A stretch of 64,000 nt of DNA. Origin: Nitrospirota bacterium (GTDB taxonomy: Bacteria > Nitrospirota > UBA9217). Positions within the stretch are counted from its first letter, which is position 1. The number at the start of each line of letters is the position of its first letter. Of the stretch, positions 1-8,444 are shown piece by piece. Made by a program: the position numbers and the translations under genes. Under the pieces are notes generated by a model. It was not told the DNA's origin. It saw only the letters and a program-made list of their open reading frames with translations, and did not search any database. The stretch is from contig JALNZF010000010.1 of NCBI GenBank assembly GCA_023229435.1, forward strand, positions 33,850-97,849, read 5' to 3'.

Positions 1-1632
<1,632 letters not shown>

Positions 1633-1676
1633 AAAATCACTTGCCCCCAGAAGGTTGTTTAGTTCGGCATTTTACT

Positions 1677-2258
1677 CTACTCACTGTTTTTTATCAAGAC
1701 TTTTAATCTTTCGGCCTCTTTCCAGAGTGCGTTGGAGAGCCCCGTATCCTCTATCCCGATCACACCGACCAGTTCACGGTTAAGCATTGCCCCCAGTTCT
1801 TCGCGGGTGAAAAGCGTCGTGCATCGCACGGTTGCGGCACTGGGACTCGCTACTTTTCCCTTCGTCCCCTCGGACAGGTCGATCGCGTACAGGAGCATTG
1901 AAACGCGCCCCTTCTCCACCGCATCGTGGACCGCGGAGTATCCGGCCGCCAGTTTGCCCGCCTTTGCCGACATCACGATGAGCGATTTTATCTTCTCCGT
2001 AATGAGACCCGCAAGCTGGTCGATAAAGGCCTCCGGCTCCGGCGGCCTGACCTTGCAGTGAAGCGCCCGGGAAAGGTTTTCTTTGCCCAGCGCTTTTGTT
2101 ACGCACTCCTTCGTGGGACAGACATAGGCCGCGCGGCCGGGGAGTTTCTCCCGGTAGTCGATCGCGATGCCGGGAGGTCCGCCGACGATCCGGACCACGG
2201 CGTCCTTCTCAAATACGCCTCGACAACCGATACATGTTCTCTCCGGTCCCTGTTTCAT
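1677..2258 (-). CDS. ylxR: YlxR-YlxQ fusion (RNA-binding protein plus L7Ae-like domain)
   Basis: The N-terminal part (about residues 1-85) is a YlxR/DUF448 domain: RTCIGCR near the start, then KLPGRAAYVCPTKEC. The C-terminal part (about 90-190) is an L7Ae/L30e-like fold as in YlxQ (KAGKLAAGYSAV, LLYAIDLSEGTKGK). The two are separate adjacent genes in many bacteria; here they form one ORF. The gene sits between nusA and infB, as expected. ATG at 2256-2258 is chosen; an in-frame GTG six codons upstream lies inside a dispersed repeat. The purine-rich GAGGGGG stretch that could serve as ribosome-binding site is also repeat-derived. The function is inferred to be in ribosome assembly or transcription, as for the family. 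Confidence 0.88.
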   Translation of the reverse strand: MKQGPERTCIGCRGVFEKDAVVRIVGGPPGIAIDYREKLPGRAAYVCPTKECVTKALGKENLSRALHCKVRPPEPEAFIDQLAGLITEKIKSLIVMSAKAGKLAAGYSAVHDAVEKGRVSMLLYAIDLSEGTKGKVASPSAATVRCTTLFTREELGAMLNRELVGVIGIEDTGLSNALWKEAERLKVLIKNSE

Positions 2259-2267
2259 CCGCAAATG

Positions 2268-2351
2268 CCCCCTCACCCTAACCCTCTCCCCTGTGGGGCG
2301 AGGGAACTTCTTCTTCCTCTCCCCGTGGGGAGAGGACCGAGGTGAGGGGGG
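2268..2351. repeat. Dispersed palindromic repeat (CCCTCACCCTAACCCTCTCCCC type) between nusA and ylxR
   Basis: The sequence contains two inverted CTCTCCCC/GGGGAGAG stems, ending in GGTGAGGGGGG. A related copy lies inside the moeA-like gene near 25955-26003. The element separates nusA from ylxR within one operon and appears to supply the ribosome-binding site of ylxR. Confidence 0.75.
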
Positions 2352-2403
2352 CTTTCATTGTCCCTGGTAAGTTGTTACTCATGGACGGCTCATCTTGCCC
2401 GGC

Positions 2404-3756
2404 TTATGATCCAATGAGCGCGCGCGCCGACAAGAGTATCTTTTGCGCTGTTTTCTCGCCGATACCGGGGATCGCCAGGATATCCTCATCGGACATGGCG
2501 GCGATCTTCTCCACCGTGTCGTAACCTGCCTCAATGAGCTGGTCCGCCGTTTTCGCCCCGACGCCATCCAGGATTGTCAGGTCCGACCCTGGCTCTGCAT
2601 CGCCACGCCGTGGCGTGGCGGCCTCGGCTTCCGTGTTCCCGGCAGCTTCGTTCTCCTCGGCCAGCTTTCTCGTTTCCTCTACGATCGCCGCTTCGATCTC
2701 CTGCTCTCGTTCCTTTTGCCGTTCCTGATCGTATTCGGATTCACTCAGGATATCGATCTTCCAGCCGGTGAGCTTTGCCGCAAGTCTTACATTCTGCCCC
2801 TTTTTCCCGATGGCGAGTGAAAGCTGGGAATCGGCCACCACGGTCAACGCCGAGCGGTCTTCCTCGGTCACGCCCACCTTTTCGACCACGGCGGGGCTCA
2901 ATGCCTTGGCGATGAAAATGCGCGGATCTTCGGACCAGGGGATGATATCGATCTTCTCTCCCCTCAGTTCGCGGACCACCGCCTGCACACGGGAGCCCTT
3001 CATGCCCACACAGGCGCCCACCGGATCAACCTGGGATTCCTTTGACGACACGGCTATCTTCGTGCGGTCTCCCGCCTCGCGGACGATGCCTTTGATTTCG
3101 ACGATATTCTCGTAAATTTCCGGGACCTCCATCTCGAACAGACGCGAGACGAAATCCGGATGTGCGCGGGAGAGGACCACCTGCGGACCTTTTGAGGTAT
3201 CGCGCACCTCAAGCACATAGGCCCTGACTCGGTCACCCCTGCGGTAGCTCTCGCGCGGGACCTGTTCCCGCGCGGGCAGCACGGCTTCGGTCTTGCCGAG
3301 ATCGATGTAGTAGGCGCCCTTCTCATGGCGCAGAACAATGCCGTTCACCAGCTGGCCGATCTTGTCGTTGAACTCCTTGAGGATGACCTCGCGCTCGGCC
3401 TCGCGCACCTTCTGCACGATGACCTGGCGGGCGGTCTGCGCCGCGATCCTGCCGAAGCCCTGGAACTCGACCTGCAACGGCACCTCACCCTCCATCTGCG
3501 CGTCGGGATAGAGCGCCTGCGCCTCTTCGAGGGTGATCTCCTCCTCCGGGTTCACAACCTCCGCCACGACCTTCTTGTAGGCATACATGATGATGTCTCC
3601 CCGCTTGGGGTCGATCTGCACCGCGATCCGCTGGGCGCCGTACTTCTTCTTGGCCGCGCTCACCAGCGCCGACTCCACGGCCTCAACGACCATCTCCTTC
3701 GAAATGCCCTTTTCCTTGCTGATCTGATCGATAACATGAATCAGCTCTTGACTCAT
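2404..3756 (-). CDS. nusA: Transcription termination/antitermination factor NusA
   Basis: NusA binds RNA polymerase and modulates pausing, termination and antitermination. The chosen start (ATG 3754-3756, MSQELIHVIDQISKEKG) follows an AGGAGG ribosome-binding site. The order is N-terminal polymerase-binding domain, S1 domain (YRRGDRVRAYVLEV, ARAHPDFVSRLFEMEVPEI), two KH domains (KIAVSSKESQVDPVGACVG, LAIGKKGQNVRLAAKLTGW) and an acidic linker. A C-terminal helix-hairpin-helix module (ILDGVGAKTADQL, ILAIPGIGEKTAQKIL) follows. The product is about 450 residues, normal for the family. In the operon it follows rimP, but an inserted IVP gene and a GTTCACGG repeat tract lie between them. Confidence 0.97.
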   Translation of the reverse strand: MSQELIHVIDQISKEKGISKEMVVEAVESALVSAAKKKYGAQRIAVQIDPKRGDIIMYAYKKVVAEVVNPEEEITLEEAQALYPDAQMEGEVPLQVEFQGFGRIAAQTARQVIVQKVREAEREVILKEFNDKIGQLVNGIVLRHEKGAYYIDLGKTEAVLPAREQVPRESYRRGDRVRAYVLEVRDTSKGPQVVLSRAHPDFVSRLFEMEVPEIYENIVEIKGIVREAGDRTKIAVSSKESQVDPVGACVGMKGSRVQAVVRELRGEKIDIIPWSEDPRIFIAKALSPAVVEKVGVTEEDRSALTVVADSQLSLAIGKKGQNVRLAAKLTGWKIDILSESEYDQERQKEREQEIEAAIVEETRKLAEENEAAGNTEAEAATPRRGDAEPGSDLTILDGVGAKTADQLIEAGYDTVEKIAAMSDEDILAIPGIGEKTAQKILLSARALIGS

Positions 3757-3780
3757 AAGTCCTTTTCCTCCTGATAGAAT

Positions 3781-3843
3781 CATGGTTCATGGTTCACGGT
3801 TCACGGTTCACGGTTTACGGTTTACGGTTTACGGTTTACGGTT
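3781..3843. repeat. Tandem GTTCACGGTT/GTTTACGGTT decamer-like tract
   Basis: At least six head-to-tail copies of a 7-10 bp unit (GGTTCACGGTTCACGGTTTACGG...) directly abut the stop codon of the IVP gene and even encode its last residues. The inverted form (AAACCGTGAACCTTGAAC) lies on the other side of that gene at 4228-4250. Another copy is at about 14968-14990. Confidence 0.85.
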
Positions 3844-4221
3844 GGCCACCTTACCTTCTTCATATTTCTTGAGATAGTTGATGAATCCACGAACAGCAGC
3901 TCGTGTTCGTTTGGCCTGTTCGTAGACATCTTCAAACTCTTCAGTTGATATGTACTTTTCATCCAAGGCAATATAGAGTTCGCTCTGAACTTCCGAGCAA
4001 GACCGCTTGGCATATCGTAAAAAGCGGATAAACTCTGCATTCGTCTCGGAGTCGAAGCCTTCGGCGATATTGTGCATCGATGATCCCGCAGCTTCTTGTA
4101 TCTGTCTTTTCAGTCCGAAGTCCTTCGCAAATTCCGGTTTTTTTGTTAAACAATATACTTTTCGTGTCAACTCGCGTGCCAACTGCCAGGCCTCAATATC
4201 TTCAAACCGTTCAATCTTCAT
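3829..4221 (-). CDS. Four-helix-bundle protein of the 23S rRNA intervening-sequence (IVP/S23) family
   Basis: The 130-residue protein has the family signatures: MKIERFEDIEAWQLARELT at the N-terminus, FGLKRQIQEAAGSSMHNIAEGF in the middle, and FLRYAKRSCSEVQSELYIALD. Members form small four-helix bundles found inside rRNA intervening sequences or as stand-alone genes in repeat-rich settings; their biochemical role is not settled. Here the gene sits inside the rimP-nusA operon in the same orientation, bracketed by inverted GTTCACGG-type repeats. The C-terminal residues are encoded by the repeat tract, which suggests a recent insertion. Confidence 0.85.
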   Translation of the reverse strand: MKIERFEDIEAWQLARELTRKVYCLTKKPEFAKDFGLKRQIQEAAGSSMHNIAEGFDSETNAEFIRFLRYAKRSCSEVQSELYIALDEKYISTEEFEDVYEQAKRTRAAVRGFINYLKKYEEGKVANRKP

Positions 4222-4227
4222 ACTTTC

Positions 4228-4252
4228 TAACCTTAAACCGTGAACCTTGAAC
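4228..4252. repeat. Inverted copy of the GTTCACGG repeat, upstream of the IVP gene
   Basis: CTTAAACCGTGAACCTTGAA is the reverse complement of the tract at 3781-3843. The pair brackets the IVP gene. Confidence 0.65.
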
Positions 4253-4283
4253 CCGATAATTAACCTGTTTTTATCGTCTAAAA

Positions 4284-4739
4284 CTACACTTCAAGCGACG
4301 CCTTGGTGATGCCGGTCATCGGGATGTCAAGGACCGTTCCCTCTTCGAGTTCCACCTTGACCGTGCCTTCAACCAACCCGAGCAGTCTGCCGCGGATAAC
4401 CTTCTGCCCGTTGATTGGCTGGTAAGTCTTTATCCTGACCATACTGCCCGTGAACCGAATGAAGTGCGCGGGTTTCGAGAGGAGCCGGTCGAGACCGGGT
4501 GACGAGACTTCAAGGGTATACGCGTGCGCAATGATGTCCTCGACGTCCAGTGCCGCGCTGAGGTCCCTGCTCACGGTCTCGCAGTCAATCAGCGTGACAC
4601 CTCCGGATTCCCGGTCGATAAAGATCCTGAGAAGCCACTGCGGCCCCTGTTTATGAAACTCCAGGTCCCAGAGCGACAATCCCATGGATTCAAGGATCGG
4701 ATCAAGCAACTGCCGGACCTGCTCCACGGCATCAGCCAT
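4284..4739 (-). CDS. rimP: Ribosome maturation factor RimP
   Basis: RimP assists 30S subunit maturation. The 151-residue product matches the family in length and layout. The N-terminal domain has the motif LWDLEFHKQGPQWLLRIFID and then VTLIDCETVSRDLSAALD, followed by LEVSSPGLDRLL. The C-terminal Sm-like domain begins at about residue 95 (FTGSMVRIKT, GLVEGTVKVELEEG). It is the first gene of the nusA-infB operon. The start at 4737-4739 is preceded by GGGGG. A strong hairpin lies immediately upstream in the leader. Confidence 0.96.
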   Translation of the reverse strand: MADAVEQVRQLLDPILESMGLSLWDLEFHKQGPQWLLRIFIDRESGGVTLIDCETVSRDLSAALDVEDIIAHAYTLEVSSPGLDRLLSKPAHFIRFTGSMVRIKTYQPINGQKVIRGRLLGLVEGTVKVELEEGTVLDIPMTGITKASLEV

Positions 4740-4744
4740 TCAAA

Positions 4745-4781
4745 CCCCCAAATAAAAAGAGTGGGCAAGATGCCCACTCTT
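4745..4781 (-). terminator. Hairpin with U-tract in the rimP leader (possible attenuator)
   Basis: A perfect 11-bp stem (4757-4767 with 4771-4781, 3-nt loop, AAGAGTGGGCA arm) is followed on the minus strand by TTTTTATTT, 17 nt before the rimP start. It has the form of an intrinsic terminator, but no minus-strand gene ends nearby other than the GxxExxY gene about 240 bp upstream. An attenuator for the nusA operon is therefore an open possibility. Confidence 0.55.
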
Positions 4782-4876
4782 CAAGGAATTTCCCAGAGTG
4801 TTGAATACTTTTTATCACAGTAGATAGCGGAATGCAAGAGAAAAATGGTCTCTTCCCTTTAAAACCGGTCAACTGC

Positions 4877-4919
4877 GCGGCACATCCCCTGCCCTGGGCG
4901 TTCCTTAACCAATTCAGTC
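4877..4919. repeat. Duplicate of the wbuC 3' end
   Basis: About 40 bp (GCGCGGCACATCCCCTGCCC onward) is nearly identical to 5693-5735 at the end of the wbuC gene. The two copies flank the GxxExxY element. Confidence 0.7.
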
Positions 4920-4966
4920 GTAGGTTGGATAGAACGAAGTGAAACCCAACATATTCACAATAATTC

Positions 4967-5580
4967 GTAACTACTCAGGTTGGCCGCAAAAGAACGCAAA
5001 GAACTCAAAGAAAATCCTGAAATTCATGCAAATACGTTCTTAAGCAGCTTTGGTTTATTGCCGTCTTTGCTTAATGCGTATTTCTTAATCTGAAATTTGT
5101 AGCTTCCGAAGTTGATTAAAAGTCCGTGCTCAATTCGGGCCGATTTGAGATAACCCAGCAATTGAGATATATGTTCGTCCGCAAACATACGACATGCCTT
5201 CAGTTCGACGATAAGACTGTCATCTATCAGTAAATCGGCGAAATAATCGCCTAACACCGTGCCATCCTCATCATAGACCTTGAGAGGATGTTGTTGCTTT
5301 ACGTCGAGTCCGGTTTTTCTTAGCCGGTTTGCCAGCGCATTTTCATACACCTTTTCGAGATGCCCATGTCCATGATAAACATGAATGGCATAGCCCGTTT
5401 CTCGTACAACGTCGCACAGTTCGCTTATCGCAATCATATTCATGCTCCTTGGGTTAATTCGGCAGAGCTTACGCTGTCAGAGATCCCAATATTGAGAAGA
5501 ACCCTGTTTTGCTTTTCTTTGTGTTCTCTGCGTTCTTTCGCGGCCAATAGATTTTGACCTGATTTGACCTGAGCAGATAC
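4967..5580. mobile_element. Palindromic-repeat element carrying the GxxExxY gene (copy A)
   Basis: The left arm at 4967 (GTAACTACTCAGGTTGGCCG, then CAAAAGAACGCAAAGAACTC) and the right arm ending at 5580 (GCGGCCAATAGATTTTGACC ... GAGCAGATAC) are inverted copies of one sequence. The same arms occur at 7516-7705, 52510-52633 and 62595-62755, where they enclose only about 50-130 bp. In this copy they enclose a complete coding gene. Confidence 0.65.
5024..5437 (-). CDS. GxxExxY protein (PD-(D/E)XK nuclease-like fold)
   Basis: The 137-residue protein has the family motif GHLEKVYENAL near residue 28. It also has a nuclease-like core DLLIDDSLIVELKA (D...ExK) near residue 70 and the conserved QLLGYLKSARIEHGLLINFG. 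The biochemical role of the family is unknown; similarity to PD-(D/E)XK nucleases is family knowledge. ATG at 5435-5437 is chosen because AAGGAG lies seven bases upstream; the ATG two codons earlier is too close. The gene sits alone between inverted repeat arms. Confidence 0.85.
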   Translation of the reverse strand: MIAISELCDVVRETGYAIHVYHGHGHLEKVYENALANRLRKTGLDVKQQHPLKVYDEDGTVLGDYFADLLIDDSLIVELKACRMFADEHISQLLGYLKSARIEHGLLINFGSYKFQIKKYALSKDGNKPKLLKNVFA

Positions 5581-5678
5581 AATAATGCTTCTTAAAGATC
5601 GTTCAAAGTTAATTCGTCGGGTTTCGCACAACCTGCCCCAGCATGCCTGAGGCAGGGGCTCTACCCTACCTACCGGGC

Positions 5679-6173
5679 TCAGCTTGCTATAACGGGCGGC
5701 ACATCCCCTGCCCTGGCGTTCCTGAACCAATTCAGAAAATGCGCGGCCTCGGGCGCGCCTTCCGCCGGTGCCCATGAAGCGCTGTTTATTTCAGCGATCG
5801 GCTTATAAGGACCCTGCTTGACCTCAAAAAAAACCGTTCCGGATTCCAGAGACACCAGGGTATGCCACGTGTTCCTTGGGAATTCCACGGCGGCTATCAT
5901 GCCGTTGTTATCGATCACCGTGCGTTCAAGGACCTTCCCTCTTTCGTCGAAAAGCAGGATGGCCAATGATCCGCGCAGGGCGGTTAGTACTTCCCCTGTT
6001 TCGGGATCGGAGTGACGGTGCGGTCGCACGTAGGACCCCGGTTCTATGGCTATGCAGAGACGCTGTACCGGGTCGTTCAATTCAGGATGAAGGTTGAAGT
6101 GCGCCCGGTGACGCGGTGATTCCATGGCCTGTTTCGTCAGTGAGTCCAATAGCGCTCTGTCGATCTGCTTCAT
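5679..6173 (-). CDS. WbuC-family cupin metalloprotein
   Basis: The product starts MKQIDRALLDSLTKQAMESP and carries the WbuC signature NLHPELNDPVQRLCIAIEPG and RPHRHSDPETGEV (HxH...E metal site), with a later LEFPRNTWH-like histidine (FPRNTWHTLV). Family members are small cupins often linked to surface polysaccharide loci; the substrate is not known. The gene stands alone here, followed by repeat sequence. The last roughly 13 codons lie in a sequence duplicated at 4877-4919, so the exact C-terminus may have been altered by rearrangement. Confidence 0.82.
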   Translation of the reverse strand: MKQIDRALLDSLTKQAMESPRHRAHFNLHPELNDPVQRLCIAIEPGSYVRPHRHSDPETGEVLTALRGSLAILLFDERGKVLERTVIDNNGMIAAVEFPRNTWHTLVSLESGTVFFEVKQGPYKPIAEINSASWAPAEGAPEAAHFLNWFRNARAGDVPPVIAS

Positions 6174-6228
6174 AAAGTATCAGACCTTAATAGTAACTAA
6201 AGCTGCTCATACCGGTTTTGTCCCCGCC

Positions 6229-7473
6229 TCATTTGATCACTACCGGTTTCTTTATGATGTAATTGGCGGTAAAAATATACTCATCCACAAAGTCTCTCTT
6301 CCCGTCGCCGTTCAAATCAAATTTGGGTTTTTTCGCCGTACCGTGATCACGCAAAAACAGCATGAAATCAGCCTCCGTCACCGTACCTGATTTATCCAGG
6401 TCAACAGTGGCCGCCGGCGCAACTACGATCGGAAACTCCATGTTCACCTTCTCCTGGGAAACAGCGAGCGTTGCCGATACTGCCTTCTTGTCCGGCCTCA
6501 GCTCCGCGATCCATGTATTCGTGTTGTCAGGATCTTTCTTCAGGGAAAGGAGGGTGGCGCCCGAAACCTTGACATCAGGCTTCTTCTTGCCGGTCGTCAT
6601 CGCGATAAAAGATATCTTGACCGTGGCCTTGCCGTCTGAAAGAACGACCGGGGAAACCTGCCTGAAACCGATCAGCGGCTCCTGGTTGAAGAGTTCGGTA
6701 AGCGCCTTCGCGCTGCGTGCACCCGTATATATGCCGAAACGTTCCAGAACACTTTTTTGTGAATAGATATTCTTGTCCTGTTTGGTCGGATTCGTTTCCT
6801 GCTCCGTACCGGCCGCTCTGCTTGCCGTCTCTTGAGAAACCACCTCAAGCTCTTTTACCGGCTCAGGAGAAACTTCTGGAGCTGCTGACGGCTCTTCGAT
6901 TTTGGAGCCCGCAGATGCGCCGGAGGGCACAATACCGACGATCACTCCCTGCTGCCCGAATGGCACCGGAACAGCGCCGGTATCGGCTTGAGTCCCCGCG
7001 TTCGAGGGGGTGATGGATGAGGGTTCAGTCTCGTTGGGCGAATTGACGATCTGAGCCAGCACCGGCAGCGGATCACCGTTAATATTGGCGACGCTTGCAT
7101 TGATCGCAATAATTCTGCCGGGTGAATTGCCGGTCTGGTCAAAGGCCAGCGTTGCAATAGTACCGTCGCCTTTTATGGGAGAGGTTGTGATGATCAGCAT
7201 GCGCACGGTCCCCGGCACATTGGGGTTCACTTGCATCAGAGCGCCGGAAATGAACACTCCCGGCATGACCCGGGGATTTGAAAGCGTTGAGGTTTCGTAG
7301 TTAATGGTGACATCAAGCGCCGCAACATTTTCCATTCCCACCCCTTGCAATGAAAAGCCGCCGTCGCCCGAGGACAACAGGGAAAGCGTCGATGCGGCGC
7401 AAACAGGCTGGGAGAAATATAGCGTCAGGGCGAGCGTAAGAATGCATATCAATGAACTGGTTTTTATTTTCAT
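6229..7473 (-). CDS. Secreted cohesin-dockerin type protein
   Basis: A Sec signal peptide (MKIKTSSLICILTLALTLYF ... VCAAS) precedes a cohesin-like beta domain at about residues 28-140 (ALDVTINYETSTLSNPRVMP, IATLAFDQTG). A Pro/Glu-rich linker and a beta domain (about 230-345) follow. The C-terminal dockerin-like pair of calcium loops is DLDKSGTVTEADF near residue 357 and DLNGDGKRDFVDEY near 388. Cohesin-dockerin pairs build extracellular complexes in other bacteria. One protein carrying both could self-associate or bind the neighbouring cohesin-like lipoprotein. AAGG lies seven bases before the ATG. No carbohydrate-active enzyme was seen nearby, so a cellulosome is not implied. Confidence 0.75.
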   Translation of the reverse strand: MKIKTSSLICILTLALTLYFSQPVCAASTLSLLSSGDGGFSLQGVGMENVAALDVTINYETSTLSNPRVMPGVFISGALMQVNPNVPGTVRMLIITTSPIKGDGTIATLAFDQTGNSPGRIIAINASVANINGDPLPVLAQIVNSPNETEPSSITPSNAGTQADTGAVPVPFGQQGVIVGIVPSGASAGSKIEEPSAAPEVSPEPVKELEVVSQETASRAAGTEQETNPTKQDKNIYSQKSVLERFGIYTGARSAKALTELFNQEPLIGFRQVSPVVLSDGKATVKISFIAMTTGKKKPDVKVSGATLLSLKKDPDNTNTWIAELRPDKKAVSATLAVSQEKVNMEFPIVVAPAATVDLDKSGTVTEADFMLFLRDHGTAKKPKFDLNGDGKRDFVDEYIFTANYIIKKPVVIK

Positions 7474-7515
7474 GATTAACCTTTCAACTCAAGATTGATA
7501 ATTCGGATAAGAATC

Positions 7516-7705
7516 GTAACTACTCGGGTTGACCGCAAAAGACCCCCGATAACATATTTCGAGGGCAGGCTCCAAGAACTCAAAGAAAAACCTGAAACCA
7601 TGTATTTCAGTTTTTAATTCTCTCTGCGATCTTTGCGTGCTTCTCTAAGTGGCCGGTTCATTTTTTAGGCCATTCGCGGCTAACAGATTTTGACTGAGTA
7701 GATAC
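7516..7705. repeat. Palindromic dispersed repeat, copy B
   Basis: The ends GTAACTACTCGGG and CTGAGTAGATAC are inverted. A 31-bp secondary palindrome (CCCCCGATAACATATTTCGA ...) is inserted at 7543-7573. Together with flanking non-coding sequence it accounts for most of the gap 7474-7833. Confidence 0.8.
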
Positions 7706-7833
7706 ATACTATTAATATCAAAAAAATAACCGCGAAGCGTATAAAGAAGGGAATCATCCATTCCTCAGAGCACTTCGCGGTATACAGAGCTGCGGGATAA
7801 ATTCAAGACCTTTGCAAAAGCTTCATTCCTGAA

Positions 7834-8349
7834 TCATCTTATATCCGCGGTAAATCCGGCAGTCAGTCTGGGGATGATCTCGGCGCCGTTCGTATCCCAG
7901 GCCTTGAAATCGGTCAAGTTGAAATCAACTGCTGTCGGGAAGACGCCCGTTGCAACATCGCAATTTACCGTGACAAACTCTCCCGTTCCAACACCATTGG
8001 CATTGAGCAGTTTGACTATCACTTTGCCGGGCTCTGTTGCCGTTGCAGCCGTATAGGCGCCGGTCAGGTACGTGTTTATGGTGGCCGTTACACCTGAAGC
8101 CAACACCACGCCGGTGTTCATGACCAGTATAGAAGGATTGACGCTGTCAGGCGTCGTTTGCACGGTCACTCCCGAAGGCAGGTTAACGGTAACATCAACT
8201 GCACCGATCAGTGTGCCCGTAGTAAGGGTGCCCTGGCTTATGATCGCCAATGTAGCAGTTGTCGGTTGTTGATGGGTTATATCCTCGCCGGTGCTTTTAC
8301 AGCCGGCCAGTGTGAACAGGGCAGTCTGAGGGGGAGGCGATAGCCTCAC
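7834..8349 (-). CDS. Cohesin-like domain protein, probably truncated lipoprotein
   Basis: The 171-codon ORF opens with GTG and has only a short hydrophobic stretch before a lipobox-like LAGC (residue about 17). The rest is one cohesin-type beta domain (GAVDVTVNLPSGVTVQ, GKVIVKLLNANGVGTGEFVT, VDFNLTDFKAWDTNGAEI). The signal peptide looks incomplete: upstream in the same frame there is a stop and no methionine-led hydrophobic segment. A 5' truncation or frameshift is therefore likely. It is a neighbour of the cohesin-dockerin protein and may be its binding partner (inference). Confidence 0.55.
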   Translation of the reverse strand: MRLSPPPQTALFTLAGCKSTGEDITHQQPTTATLAIISQGTLTTGTLIGAVDVTVNLPSGVTVQTTPDSVNPSILVMNTGVVLASGVTATINTYLTGAYTAATATEPGKVIVKLLNANGVGTGEFVTVNCDVATGVFPTAVDFNLTDFKAWDTNGAEIIPRLTAGFTADIR

Positions 8350-8403
8350 TGGAGAAAACCGAACGACATGTTTACCGATTACTTGGTTCTCTTAGATCAA
8401 AGT

Positions 8404-8437
8404 CAGGGAGCGCCCCTCAACAGAAGGGCGCCCCCGT
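8404..8437. terminator. GC-rich hairpin after the 8445 gene
   Basis: GGGAGCGCCC and GGGCGCCCCC form an imperfect stem. The T-run is on the plus-strand side (GTTTTTCTTTT), while the flanking genes are both minus. Comparable hairpins follow the other two paralogues (10190-10225 and 63718-63744). Confidence 0.45.
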
Positions 8438-8444
8438 TTTTCTT

